From NCBI RefSeq assembly GCF_030056735.1, contig NZ_JASHKN010000003.1, positions 372,001 through 436,000 of the forward strand: a stretch of DNA of 64,000 nt, written 5' to 3'. The notes below the pieces were generated by a model, which was not told the DNA's origin, ran no database searches, and saw only the letters and a program-made list of their open reading frames with translations. This document shows, piece after piece, positions 38,725 through 46,016 of the stretch; positions within the stretch are counted from its first letter, which is position 1; each line of letters opens with the position of its first letter. A program made the position numbers and the translations under genes. Origin of the DNA: Rhodococcus sp. IEGM 1409. Its GTDB lineage: Bacteria > Actinomycetota > Actinomycetes > Mycobacteriales > Mycobacteriaceae.

Positions 38725-38799
38725 TCGATGAGGTGAATGGCAAGCATGTAACTCTGTTTGTGATGAGCGTTCTACCCATATGTGCAGGTAGGGTTACAT

Positions 38800-38828
38800 T
38801 TGACGGGTAAAAAGTTACCCACTAGAGT
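38800..38828 (+). promoter_or_regulatory. Repressor promoter with operator in the spacer
   Basis: TTGACG (38800-38805), 17-bp spacer, TAGAGT (38823-38828). The perfect dyad GGGTAA-AAAG-TTACCC (38805-38820) fills the spacer, so the repressor should control itself. The start codon lies 6 bases past the -10, so transcription would begin at or next to it and the mRNA is likely leaderless. Confidence 0.8.
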
Positions 38829-38834
38829 GATTGC

Positions 38835-39185
38835 ATGACCGACGCGAGAACGTGGTTCAGCTCGATGGCCAAGCGGCGAATCACCGTGACCGAAATAGCC
38901 GACCACCTGGAGGTATCCAGGAAGACCGCACAGACAAGAATCACCGAGGGGTTATCGTCGGACGACCTGATCACCATCAGTCGAGCGCTCAACCTCAACC
39001 CTGTCGATGCGCTCACGGAGATCGGAAGGCTCACCATCAGTGAGGTATTCGACTACATGGACAGTGAGGGCACCACTGTCGAGACTGCAACAGACGCCCA
39101 GCTGGCATTGGAGCTTGCCAGGCGGCTAAGCACGGAGTTGGATCAAATGCTCAAAAAGGCGTCGTCTGACGATTCAGGCAGGTAG
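38835..39185 (+). CDS. Immunity repressor candidate (HTH)
   Basis: 116 residues. HTH at ~17-40 (VTEIADHLEVSRKTAQTRIT), then LITISRALNLNPVDALTEIG and a helical C-terminus. No peptidase domain, so it is not a LexA-like self-cleaving repressor; induction would need another route such as the BRO protein next to it. It diverges from the Cro-like gene and its promoter carries matching operators. The best candidate for the lysogeny repressor. Confidence 0.75.
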   Translation: MTDARTWFSSMAKRRITVTEIADHLEVSRKTAQTRITEGLSSDDLITISRALNLNPVDALTEIGRLTISEVFDYMDSEGTTVETATDAQLALELARRLSTELDQMLKKASSDDSGR

Positions 39186-39211
39186 TTGACCTGTCTAAGA
39201 GCAGGGCTCGG

Positions 39212-39907
39212 CTATCGAGCTCCCGCGCCGCCGAACAAGACGAGCTCGCTCTGTGCGCCGACAATCTCGTGACGCTTCGCCGAAATGACGGACACAAGCT
39301 GAGGGAGCATGTGCGCGTGCAGATTCCAGGCCGAACCCGTGAACCAGAACCAATCCCGATACTTCTTGCGCGGGATTCCGTTCTGCCCGAACACGGACGC
39401 GTCTCGGTATGCACGAGCCAGTCCATTTACGGAGTAATCGAACCCGTACCGCTGACGGATCACCGCTGCAGTTTCGCCGTAGGTCCATGTGGTTCCGGGT
39501 TCGAGTGTTGCTACCGAGCCTTCGCGACGAAGCGCGGGAAGTACGACCCCGAACACCCACGCCTGAAACCGCTCAACTCGGGCCCGAATCTCGGGGTCCT
39601 TGATCTTTGAGGTCTGCCGCTGCCCGAGGGCGCGGTAAAAGCCCTCCTCGGTCAGGTACCAATCTTCCTGATTTCCCAGCCGCATGATTGAGGGCACGGA
39701 ATGACCTGCGGCTTCGCGTACTTCACGCTTCTCGACGCAATGCTCCGGCAGGGACCGGGCGAGGTTGGCTGCGTCTCGGTAGCCTAGACCTCGGGCGATT
39801 GGCGCCATGTACGCGTGAATTTGTCCATGCTCGAATTCGATGGGTAGTTCGAACTCGTCGTTCGAGAACAGTTGGACGTCGCCCACTGCTGAAGTTGTAG
39901 ACTGCAC
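39212..39907 (-). CDS. BRO-N antirepressor
   Basis: 231 residues from GTG 39907 after GAAAGAGTTCATC. The N-terminal BRO-N domain is clear: FELPIEFEHGQIHAYMAPIA, GLGYRDAANLARSLPEHCVE, DWYLTEEGFYRALGQRQTSK and WVFGVVLPALRREG. The C-terminal ~100 residues (YGETAAVIRQRYGFDYSVNG, WFWFTGSAWNLHAHML) are a separate domain. Proteins of this family bind repressors and release lytic genes. It is transcribed towards the end of the repressor gene, with AlpA-like HTH gene upstream. Confidence 0.82.
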   Translation of the reverse strand: MQSTTSAVGDVQLFSNDEFELPIEFEHGQIHAYMAPIARGLGYRDAANLARSLPEHCVEKREVREAAGHSVPSIMRLGNQEDWYLTEEGFYRALGQRQTSKIKDPEIRARVERFQAWVFGVVLPALRREGSVATLEPGTTWTYGETAAVIRQRYGFDYSVNGLARAYRDASVFGQNGIPRKKYRDWFWFTGSAWNLHAHMLPQLVSVISAKRHEIVGAQSELVLFGGAGAR

Positions 39908-40014
39908 GATGAACTCTTTCTTTTGAAGGGGATTGAGATTCGGATCGGCGCTGGTCACATATGCGGTTGCACCCGCGTGACCCGTGCCGTTTCTTTCCTT
40001 TGGCTGAAGCGTCA

Positions 40015-40254
40015 CTAGGCAACGCCGCCGCGCACGCTGTTGTTTTCCTGTGCCGTCAACCACTCATTCAGCTTCGACAGTCTGTAGACGACACGCTTCT
40101 TGCCCAGGACCATCGACTCTGGACCTTCGCCAGCATGTCGCCAGTAGCGGAGTGTGCCGACTGGGATGCCCGTGATATCGCTGACCTGCTTGCTGTTGAG
40201 GTACTGATCCTGCGAAGTCATCTTCGCGCCAGAGGTGTGCGTTGGAATGGTCAT
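40015..40254 (-). CDS. AlpA/excisionase-like HTH protein
   Basis: 79 residues from ATG 40254 after CAGGAGATTGTA. NSKQVSDITGIPVGTLRYWR followed by GKKRVVYRLSKLNEWLTAQE is the HTH_17/AlpA signature shared by excisionases. It diverges from the repressor at 40347 and lies 2-3 kb from the integrase, so excisionase is a natural role, with control of the BRO gene an alternative. Confidence 0.78.
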   Translation of the reverse strand: MTIPTHTSGAKMTSQDQYLNSKQVSDITGIPVGTLRYWRHAGEGPESMVLGKKRVVYRLSKLNEWLTAQENNSVRGGVA

Positions 40255-40268
40255 TACAATCTCCTGGT

Positions 40269-40339
40269 GTGTTGGCTGAACACCAAAAACGATATACATA
40301 ACGAAGGTGTTGAGTCAACACACCATTTTGTTGTATCGT
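40269..40339. promoter_or_regulatory. Divergent operator-promoter region of the second repressor
   Basis: Two related dyads, GTGTTGGCTGAACAC (40269-40283) and GTGTTGAGTCAACAC (40307-40321). Rightward promoter: TTGAGT (40310-40315), 18-bp spacer, TATCGT (40334-40339), 7 bases before the ATG, again suggesting a leaderless mRNA. Leftward promoter: TTGACT (40318-40313 on the minus strand), 16-bp spacer, TATATC (40296-40291). Both -35 elements lie inside the second dyad. Confidence 0.75.
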
Positions 40340-40346
40340 TGGGCGT

Positions 40347-40898
40347 ATGGAACTTGATTTGAATGCCGAGATCGGGCGTGCTGTGCAGCAGTTGCGTACG
40401 GCTGCTGGAATGTCTCAGGGTGAACTTGCCGATCAACTAACTGCGATGGGAGAGACCTTCCATCAGCAGACTGTTCTGAAGATCGAAAAAGGCACGCGAG
40501 CATTGAAATTCACCGAAGCGGTGAAGATCGCCCGAGTGTTTCGCGTATCGGTCGATAGTCTGATTTATAGCGAGGAACGCTTGGAGGAGAGCCTAGAAAC
40601 ACAACGTCGGTTTGATGCTGTGCTGGCTGGCCTCGTGGAGCTGGAGCGTGTCGCGACTGATGTTCAACACACTCGGATAGACCTTGCTGAGTGGGCAGCC
40701 AAAGATGGACGCTCAGAGGAGGATCTCCAGTCTGCTCGCGCAATCCTCACTATGGATCCGGCATCAACCGTGAGCAATGTAGTCGAAGATGTGCTGCGGG
40801 GCATGTACGCAGAGCTCCCCGGCGTGGGGAATGCTGGGGCGACGAAGATGCTGGAGCTTTTGGGGTGGGATCCGAATAATGACGCCACTGGGGCCTAA
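40347..40898 (+). CDS. XRE-family repressor 2
   Basis: 183 residues. HTH_XRE at ~9-70: IGRAVQQLRTAAGMSQGELA, VLKIEKGTRALKFTEAVKIA and LDSLIYSEE-like end. A helical C-terminus (RFDAVLAGLVELERVATDVQ) likely drives oligomerisation. It controls the divergent excisionase-like gene through the GTGTTG dyads, to judge by layout. No self-cleavage domain. Confidence 0.82.
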   Translation: MELDLNAEIGRAVQQLRTAAGMSQGELADQLTAMGETFHQQTVLKIEKGTRALKFTEAVKIARVFRVSVDSLIYSEERLEESLETQRRFDAVLAGLVELERVATDVQHTRIDLAEWAAKDGRSEEDLQSARAILTMDPASTVSNVVEDVLRGMYAELPGVGNAGATKMLELLGWDPNNDATGA

Positions 40899-40955
40899 AT
40901 GCCCCACTCGCTGCACTTCTCTTGTGTGGCAGCCTATTGCGTCCACTTGGTGGTT

Positions 40956-40974
40956 TGTAAGCCATTTGCTTACA
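40956..40974. promoter_or_regulatory. Palindrome in the gap between repressors 2 and 3
   Basis: TGTAAGC-CATTT-GCTTACA (40956-40974), perfect 7-bp arms. Could be an operator or a weak terminator for repressor 2. The remainder of 40899-41134 shows nothing I trust as coding. Confidence 0.45.
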
Positions 40975-41125
40975 GCCTGGGGTCGTCGACTCGGAGCCGG
41001 AGTTGCAATGACACCAGTATCTGCGTCTCGCCGCTGGTGTTCTGACGTGCGTTCGTGCTTTCATCTCATCGCCTTGGTGTGAGTTAAGCATGTAGGTGTG
41101 ATTTCGACACTGCCAATACTGGGGG

Positions 41126-41155
41126 TTGTTGGCGGTGCTTGTCAAGCACTATGGT
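41126..41155 (+). promoter_or_regulatory. Promoter-operator of the third repressor
   Basis: Perfect dyad GTGCTTG-T-CAAGCAC (41135-41149) between TTGTTG (41126-41131) and TATGGT (41150-41155), 18-bp spacer. ATG 41163 follows the -10 by 7 bases, the third apparently leaderless repressor gene in this region. Confidence 0.7.
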
Positions 41156-41162
41156 GTGATTC

Positions 41163-41795
41163 ATGCACCAACACGAAAGTGCGACGGAGAAGGACACCCG
41201 CAAGACCCCGCAGCCAGTAGACGCGCAGTTCGGCGAGATGCTGAAAACAGCCCGAGCTGATCTCGGATGGAGTCAGCGGCGACTGGCGGGGGTTCTTCAG
41301 AAGTCCGGGCTGAAAATTGACCCGTCCGCAATTACACGTATCGAAACGGGTCAGCGAGAGCCGAAATTGACAGAGGCCGTTGCGATTGCAAACCTTCTTG
41401 GCCTTGACTTGGATTCGCTCACGTACACGCACAGTGGAGACTTCAGGCGAGGAATGGCCCTGGTTCTCGACAATCTGATCGAATCGCGAAAATCGGCCTT
41501 GCGCGCCCTGAATGCTGTGGACCTCGCCCTCGCCGGCGCAACCGCGGAAGCAGAGCAGGAACTTATCCCAATCTCGCAATACGACAACGCCGTGGACATC
41601 CTCAAGCGTCAGGTTGAACTGTTCTACGAGATGGTCGATCAGGACAAACAGAAAAGCGGTCCAAATTTCGCGCTTCTACACGGCGGAGTTGACAACGACA
41701 TCAAGAGATCTGTTATTGATGCCATCACCCACAAAATTCTTCGACCTGTGACGTCTGATGACGCTGACGCAGGCAGTGATTTCAATGCGCCGTAA
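41163..41795 (+). CDS. XRE-family repressor 3, upstream of integrase
   Basis: 210 residues. HTH_XRE at ~22-80: FGEMLKTARADLGWSQRRLA, DPSAITRIETGQREPKLTEA and VAIANLLGLDLDSLTYTH. The C-terminus is helical (MALVLDNLIESRKSALRALN). It resembles repressor 2 in domain order and could be an old paralogue. Its 3' end overlaps the integrase frame, so the two are co-transcribed and integrase supply may be tied to this regulator. Confidence 0.82.
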   Translation: MHQHESATEKDTRKTPQPVDAQFGEMLKTARADLGWSQRRLAGVLQKSGLKIDPSAITRIETGQREPKLTEAVAIANLLGLDLDSLTYTHSGDFRRGMALVLDNLIESRKSALRALNAVDLALAGATAEAEQELIPISQYDNAVDILKRQVELFYEMVDQDKQKSGPNFALLHGGVDNDIKRSVIDAITHKILRPVTSDDADAGSDFNAP

Positions 41796-42933
41796 CCGAC
41801 GAGCCGGTGTCGAGGATCTCTGGTGGAAGACGGTCCGCGTCGATGGAAAAGACACAAAGATCGAGACCAAGCTCAATGGAACAGGAAAACGCTGGCGTGC
41901 CCGCTACGTCGACCACCAAAGCGCCGAGCACACCAAGAGATTTGATCGCAAGGTTGACGCGCAGGACTGGCTCGACACTGCCACGGCATCACTGAAGCAA
42001 GGAACTCACGTTGCGCCGCGTGACGCGCAGGTCACGGTTCAGCAGTGGTGCGATCAATGGATCCTCGGATACGCGGTTCATCGTGACTCAACGGTCCGGC
42101 AAGCTCGGACACATATCGCCCAGATAACCGCAGCCTTCGGCGAGATGCAGCTGGCTGCGGTTCGACCGTCAGCGGTCAAAACGTGGACGGCGAAGCTGAA
42201 GACAGACGGGCTCGCTGACTCGTACATCTACGCCCTACACTCGCGTCTCGCGCAGATCATGGGCGACGCGGTACTCGACGGGCTGCTCGGACGCAATCCA
42301 TGCTCGCGTCGAACATCGCCGCCGATGGGACGCGCCAAGGTCTACGTGATCACCACCGAGCAACTGTGGGCAGTTCACGACGCCATGCCAGCACACTATC
42401 GAGTAGCGATCCTGCTCGGCGCGTTCGCCGGCCTCCGGATCTCCGAAGCGGCCGCAACGCTCGTCGACGACGTCGACTTCATCAGGGGTGTGGTTCACCC
42501 GAAACGTCAGTGGCCCGACAAGCCATTGAAGACGCAGGGGAGTGACGCGGCGATACCGGTGCCGCAGTCTCTCGCACTCATGCTGGCGGCGTCGGTGCAG
42601 CAGTGGCCCCATGAGCACATGGTCACGAACGGCGAGGGGAAGGCCGCGGGACCGTGGTTGATCGAACGTGCGTTGCGAGCGGTGAAGGACTCGGGGGACG
42701 TCGACCTTCCCGACGAGTTCACATTCCACGACTTGCGCCACTATCTCGCCTCGCTGCTGATCGCGTCGGGCGCGGATATCAAGACAGTTCAGGCGCGGCT
42801 GCGGCATGCGAGCGCGAAGACAACGCTCGACACCTACGGTCACCTGTGGCCGGACGCAGACGAGTCCACCCGCTTGGCGATCGATGCTGTGATCACGAAG
42901 CGGATGGACTCGGCTGAAACTGCTGCGTACTGA
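41758..42933 (+). CDS. int: Tyrosine-family integrase
   Basis: 391 residues, or 382 from MRRNRRAGVEDL at 41785. Arm-binding N-terminus, core-binding domain (VTVQQWCDQWILGYAVHRDS), and catalytic domain with Arg227 (AGLRISEA), HDLRH (His324, Arg327), His350 and Tyr360 (TLDTYGHL). All key residues are present. It catalyses recombination between attP and the glnA 3' end; the stop lies 54 bp from the attR core. The last codons overlap the right-arm binding repeats. The remnant at 3740-4135 is a close relative. Confidence 0.95.
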   Translation: MTLTQAVISMRRNRRAGVEDLWWKTVRVDGKDTKIETKLNGTGKRWRARYVDHQSAEHTKRFDRKVDAQDWLDTATASLKQGTHVAPRDAQVTVQQWCDQWILGYAVHRDSTVRQARTHIAQITAAFGEMQLAAVRPSAVKTWTAKLKTDGLADSYIYALHSRLAQIMGDAVLDGLLGRNPCSRRTSPPMGRAKVYVITTEQLWAVHDAMPAHYRVAILLGAFAGLRISEAAATLVDDVDFIRGVVHPKRQWPDKPLKTQGSDAAIPVPQSLALMLAASVQQWPHEHMVTNGEGKAAGPWLIERALRAVKDSGDVDLPDEFTFHDLRHYLASLLIASGADIKTVQARLRHASAKTTLDTYGHLWPDADESTRLAIDAVITKRMDSAETAAY

Positions 42934-42948
42934 CTGCGTACCGAGAGG
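42923..42948 (+). promoter_or_regulatory. Arm-type integrase binding repeats, right arm
   Basis: CTGCGTAC at 42923-42930 and 42934-42941, 11 bp apart, second copy followed by CGAGAGG, as at 4353-4378. Starts inside the last integrase codons and lies 39-46 bp from the core. Confidence 0.75.
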
Positions 42949-42986
42949 GTGTTTCCACACTTCCGATGCAGGTCAGTGGGTTAAGA

Positions 42987-43011
42987 GGATCACACGTCGT
43001 AGTAGAGCTCG
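42987..43011. other. attR core within glnA 3' end
   Basis: Identical to 4222-4246. Contains the glnA stop (TGA at 42990-42992 on the minus strand), so glnA is unaffected in sequence but now ends on prophage DNA. The original downstream region is 38.8 kb away. Confidence 0.93.
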
Positions 43012-44426
43012 AACTCGTACGGGTGCGGACGTAGGTTGACCGGAGCGATTTCCTGCTCGCGCTTGAGCGAGATCCAGGTCTCGATCAGGTCGGTGGTGAA
43101 GACGCCACCCTCGGTCAGGTACTCGTGATCGGCTTCGAGGCGGTTGATGACCGTCTCGAGGCTGGTCGGAGCCTGCGGGATGTTGCGAGCCTCCTCCGGG
43201 GGAAGCTCGTAGAGGTCCTTGTCGACCGGAACCATCGGCTCGATCTTGTTCTTGATGCCGTCCAGGCCGGCCATCATCTGTGCAGCGAAGTTGAGGTAGG
43301 GGTTACCCGAGGAGTCGGGTGCGCGGAACTCGAGACGCTTTGCCTTCGGGTTGTTGCCCGTGATCGGGATACGGACAGCTGCCGAGCGGTTGCGCTGGCT
43401 GTACACGAGGTTGATGGGAGCTTCGTAGCCCGGCACCAGACGGTGGTACGAGTTGATCGTCGGGTTGGTGAAGGCCAACAGCGACGGAGCGTGGTGCAGG
43501 ATGCCGCCGATGTAGTGGCGAGCCATGTCCGAGAGGCCTGCGTAGCCGGACTCGTCGTGGAAGAGGGGCTTGCCGTCCTTCCACAGGGACTGGTGTACGT
43601 GCATGCCCGAGCCGTTGTCACCGAAGAGCGGCTTCGGCATGAAGGTGGCGGACTTGCCGTGCTGCCAGCAGGTGTTCTTGACGATGTACTTGAACAGCTG
43701 CAGGTCGTCGGCCGCTGCGAGCAGCGTGTTGAACTTGTAGTTGATCTCCTGCTGTCCGCCGGTGCCGACCTCGTGGTGGCCGCGCTCGAGCTCGAAGCCC
43801 GCGTTGGTCAGGTTGGTGGAGATCTCGTCGCGCAGGTCCACGTAGTGGTCGTACGGAGCAACGGGGAAGTAGCCGCCCTTGGCGCGAACCTTGTAACCGA
43901 GGTTCGGGGAGCCGTCGGCGTTGGTCTCTGCGCCGGTGTTCCAGGAACCGGAGATGGAATCCAGCTCGTAGAAAGCGGAGTTCATGCCGGAGTCGTAGCG
44001 AACCGAGTCGAAGATGTAGAACTCGGCCTCGGCGCCGAAGAATGCGGTGTCCGCGATGCCGGTGCTGACCAAGTACTCCTCGGCCTTGCGGGCAACGTTG
44101 CGCGGGTCGCGACTGTAGGACTCACGGGTGAACGGGTCGTGCACGAAGAAGTTGATGTTGAGGGTCTTCGCCTTGCGGAAGGGATCGATCTGCGCCGTGG
44201 TGACGTCGGGAAGCAACATCATGTCGGACTCGTGGATCGACTGGAATCCGCGGACCGAAGATCCGTCGAACGCGAGGCCGTCCTCGAACACGTCCTGGTT
44301 GAAAGCAGACGCCGGGATCGAGAAGTGCTGCTGGACGCCGGGCAGGTCGCTGAACCGAATGTCGACATACTCGATGTTCTCGTCCGCGATGTACTTGATG
44401 ACCTCTTCGGCCGTGGTGAACGCCAC
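42990..44426 (-). CDS. glnA: Glutamine synthetase type I
   Basis: 478 residues, the usual length of GlnA1. [20 protein letters not shown], then [40 protein letters not shown] and the adenylylation site region [10 protein letters not shown]. It makes glutamine from glutamate, ammonia and ATP as the main entry of nitrogen and is shut down by adenylylation. A GlnR box lies upstream. The prophage integrated in its last codons without changing them. Confidence 0.97.
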   Translation of the reverse strand: MAFTTAEEVIKYIADENIEYVDIRFSDLPGVQQHFSIPASAFNQDVFEDGLAFDGSSVRGFQSIHESDMMLLPDVTTAQIDPFRKAKTLNINFFVHDPFTRESYSRDPRNVARKAEEYLVSTGIADTAFFGAEAEFYIFDSVRYDSGMNSAFYELDSISGSWNTGAETNADGSPNLGYKVRAKGGYFPVAPYDHYVDLRDEISTNLTNAGFELERGHHEVGTGGQQEINYKFNTLLAAADDLQLFKYIVKNTCWQHGKSATFMPKPLFGDNGSGMHVHQSLWKDGKPLFHDESGYAGLSDMARHYIGGILHHAPSLLAFTNPTINSYHRLVPGYEAPINLVYSQRNRSAAVRIPITGNNPKAKRLEFRAPDSSGNPYLNFAAQMMAGLDGIKNKIEPMVPVDKDLYELPPEEARNIPQAPTSLETVINRLEADHEYLTEGGVFTTDLIETWISLKREQEIAPVNLRPHPYEFELYYDV

Positions 44427-44499
44427 GCTTGTGCTCCTTAAGTCGCTTCAGCCAAGTGATGTCGGTTGAATCCGTCGAGGCAGACGGTAGGGAGCTGGT

Positions 44500-44537
44500 G
44501 TTGCCCGCTCGTCAACCCTTTGTTTCGGCAGTGTTAC
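44500..44537 (-). promoter_or_regulatory. GlnR double box over the glnA promoter
   Basis: On the minus strand: GTAAC-n6-GAAAC-n6-TTGAC-n6-GCAAC. This is the actinobacterial GlnR pattern gTnAC-n6-GaAAC repeated twice with a 6-base gap. The third element overlaps a TTGACG -35. It lies 74 bases upstream of the glnA start, so nitrogen-dependent control by GlnR is likely. Confidence 0.8.
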
Positions 44538-44639
44538 GCGTCGCAGCATCCTGGGGATTTCCGAAACCCATGTGACCGGCCACACAGTTAAAACCCGGCA
44601 AATCTGGACTACGGTGCTGCGACGCCTATCCTGGACAGC

Positions 44640-45113
44640 ATGGCACGAATCACCGGAACTTGGCTCTCTGGGCCTGAAGCAGCTTTGCCGAAGAATGCGG
44701 ACGGTCGTGAGCAGTCTTATCGCGGCGAGTTTCTCGGCTTCCCCCAGGAGGGCCCCGGATCGCTGGTCGGTTCGGGCCGTCGTATCGCCGCACTGTTGGT
44801 GGATTGGGTTATGGCCGTGGGAGTGGCCTCGCTCATCACCGGCGACTTCTTCGACGGTATGACCTCCACGATCACGCTGATGGTGTGGTTCGCTGTCGGC
44901 GTCGTCACCGTGGCGCTGTTCAACTTCACACCGGGGCAATTCGTTCTCGGACTTCAGGTTGCGCGAATCGAAGGCCCGATTCGAGTGGGCTTCGTGCGCG
45001 CGCTCGGGCGTCAGGCACTTCTCGTGTTCGTGATTCCTGCGACGATCACCGACATCGACGGTCGCGGTATGCAGGACCGCGCGACCGGCACTTTGCTCGT
45101 GAAGTCGCGCTGA
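44640..45113 (+). CDS. RDD-family membrane protein
   Basis: 157 residues. GRRIAALLVDWVMAVGVASL carries the Arg-Asp of the RDD family. Three hydrophobic segments follow (STITLMVWFAVGVVTVALFN, ALLVFVIPATITDI). It diverges from glnA, as its homologue does in mycobacteria. Transport or membrane role unknown. Confidence 0.85.
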   Translation: MARITGTWLSGPEAALPKNADGREQSYRGEFLGFPQEGPGSLVGSGRRIAALLVDWVMAVGVASLITGDFFDGMTSTITLMVWFAVGVVTVALFNFTPGQFVLGLQVARIEGPIRVGFVRALGRQALLVFVIPATITDIDGRGMQDRATGTLLVKSR

Positions 45114-45132
45114 CACGAACTTCTCGAACGAA

Positions 45133-45166
45133 GAAAGACCCGGGTCCGTATGGGCCCGGGTCTTTC
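45133..45166. terminator. Bidirectional terminator between convergent genes
   Basis: GAAAGACCCGGG (45133-45144) pairs with CCCGGGTCTTTC (45155-45166), then GTTT. It separates the RDD gene from the DUF4191 gene. Confidence 0.9.
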
Positions 45167-45184
45167 GTTTGCTGTGGGGGAGTG

Positions 45185-45940
45185 TCAGCGACGACGAATG
45201 GTTCGCTGCATTCCCTTCATCTTCGCGCCTCCGGGCATCGGGCCCTTGGGAAGCGCTGCTCCGCCGCCGCGTGCGCTGAGCGCTGCGAGCCGGCCTTCGA
45301 TGTTGTCCATACGCTTGGTGTCGATGTTGCGCGGCAGCTTGTTCAGGTAACGCTGGAGCTGCGAGAGCGGAACCTGACCCTCGTCGTTTCCGATGATGAT
45401 GTCGTAGATCGGGGTGTCGCCTATGAGACGCGCAGTCTTCTTCTTCTCCTGCGCGAGGAGGCCCTTGACGCGTTGCGGCGAACCCTCGGCGACGAGGATG
45501 ACACCCGGCCGTCCGACGACGCGGTGAACGGCATCGAGCTGGGTGGTGCCGGCGACGGCGTTCGTGACGCGCCACGCGCCCTGCATGTTGTCGAGTGCCC
45601 ACGCGGCGGCGCCGGCCTGGCCCTCAGCCTTCTTGTAGACCGATTTCTGGACGCGGCGACCGAAGATGATGAAGGCGCCGAGGAGGCCGAGAACGATGCC
45701 GATCGGCAGCAGGAACCACTGAATGCCCCAGATGAGACCGACCAGGAAGAAGACCAGAGCCGCACCCACAAGGGTGCCGATCATCAGCGGCAGAAGGAGC
45801 TTGTCGTCCTTGCGCTGCATCTGGAACGCCTGCCAGAGCTGAGTTCTGCGTTCCTTGGAAGCCTGCTTGCGGGCAGCCTTCGCTGCAGCCTTTGCCTCTT
45901 TGGTGGGTTTGCCCTTACCGGATTTGCTGCCGTTCGCCAT
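45185..45940 (-). CDS. DUF4191 membrane protein
   Basis: 251 residues. A Lys/Ala-rich start (GSKSGKGKPTKEAKAAAKAA), two membrane helices (PLMIGTLVGAALVFFLVGLI and LLPIGIVLGLLGAFIIFG), then a soluble part (VGRPGVILVAEGSPQRVKGL). Conserved next to lipA in mycolata. Function unknown. Confidence 0.85.
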   Translation of the reverse strand: MANGSKSGKGKPTKEAKAAAKAARKQASKERRTQLWQAFQMQRKDDKLLLPLMIGTLVGAALVFFLVGLIWGIQWFLLPIGIVLGLLGAFIIFGRRVQKSVYKKAEGQAGAAAWALDNMQGAWRVTNAVAGTTQLDAVHRVVGRPGVILVAEGSPQRVKGLLAQEKKKTARLIGDTPIYDIIIGNDEGQVPLSQLQRYLNKLPRNIDTKRMDNIEGRLAALSARGGGAALPKGPMPGGAKMKGMQRTIRRR

Positions 45941-45958
45941 GTACCCAGGATACGTCCA

Positions 45959-46008
45959 TTGCTGTGCGCCTTTACTAACCGCCCGCGGTTAATAAAGGCG
46001 CACAGCAA
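45959..46008. repeat. Palindromic intergenic repeat, copy 1
   Basis: GCTGTGCGCCTTTA (45961-45974) pairs with TAAAGGCGCACAGC (45993-46006), with AACCGC/GCGGTT inside. A related copy lies at 51330-51374. Between lipA and the DUF4191 gene; may end the lipA transcript or be a REP-type element. Confidence 0.85.
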
Positions 46009-46016
46009 AAAGTGGA

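Larger units (their letters stand above)
4222..43011. mobile_element. Siphovirus-type prophage integrated in the glnA 3' end
   Basis: 38.8 kb between identical 25-bp cores contains every module expected of a temperate siphovirus: integrase, repressors, antirepressor, replication initiator with ori, primase-helicase, terminases, portal, protease, capsid, connectors, tail genes with tape measure, endolysin, holins and tail fibre. All structural genes are open, apart from the normal chaperone frameshift, so the prophage may be inducible. Late and early genes read leftwards. The repressors, integrase and accessory genes read rightwards. Phages that infect Rhodococcus or related mycolata are the likely relatives, from gene types such as the Gp37-like and DUF2744 proteins. 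Confidence 0.93.

Noticed and set aside
40750-41145. Minus-strand Cys-containing frame between repressors 2 and 3
   Set aside because: Overlaps the 3' end of repressor 2 antisense; Arg/Ser/Pro-rich without a recognisable domain, though an AAGGCGATGAG precedes one ATG.
43125-44441. 438-codon frame opposite glnA
   Set aside because: Antisense shadow of glnA, Val/Glu/Arg-biased.
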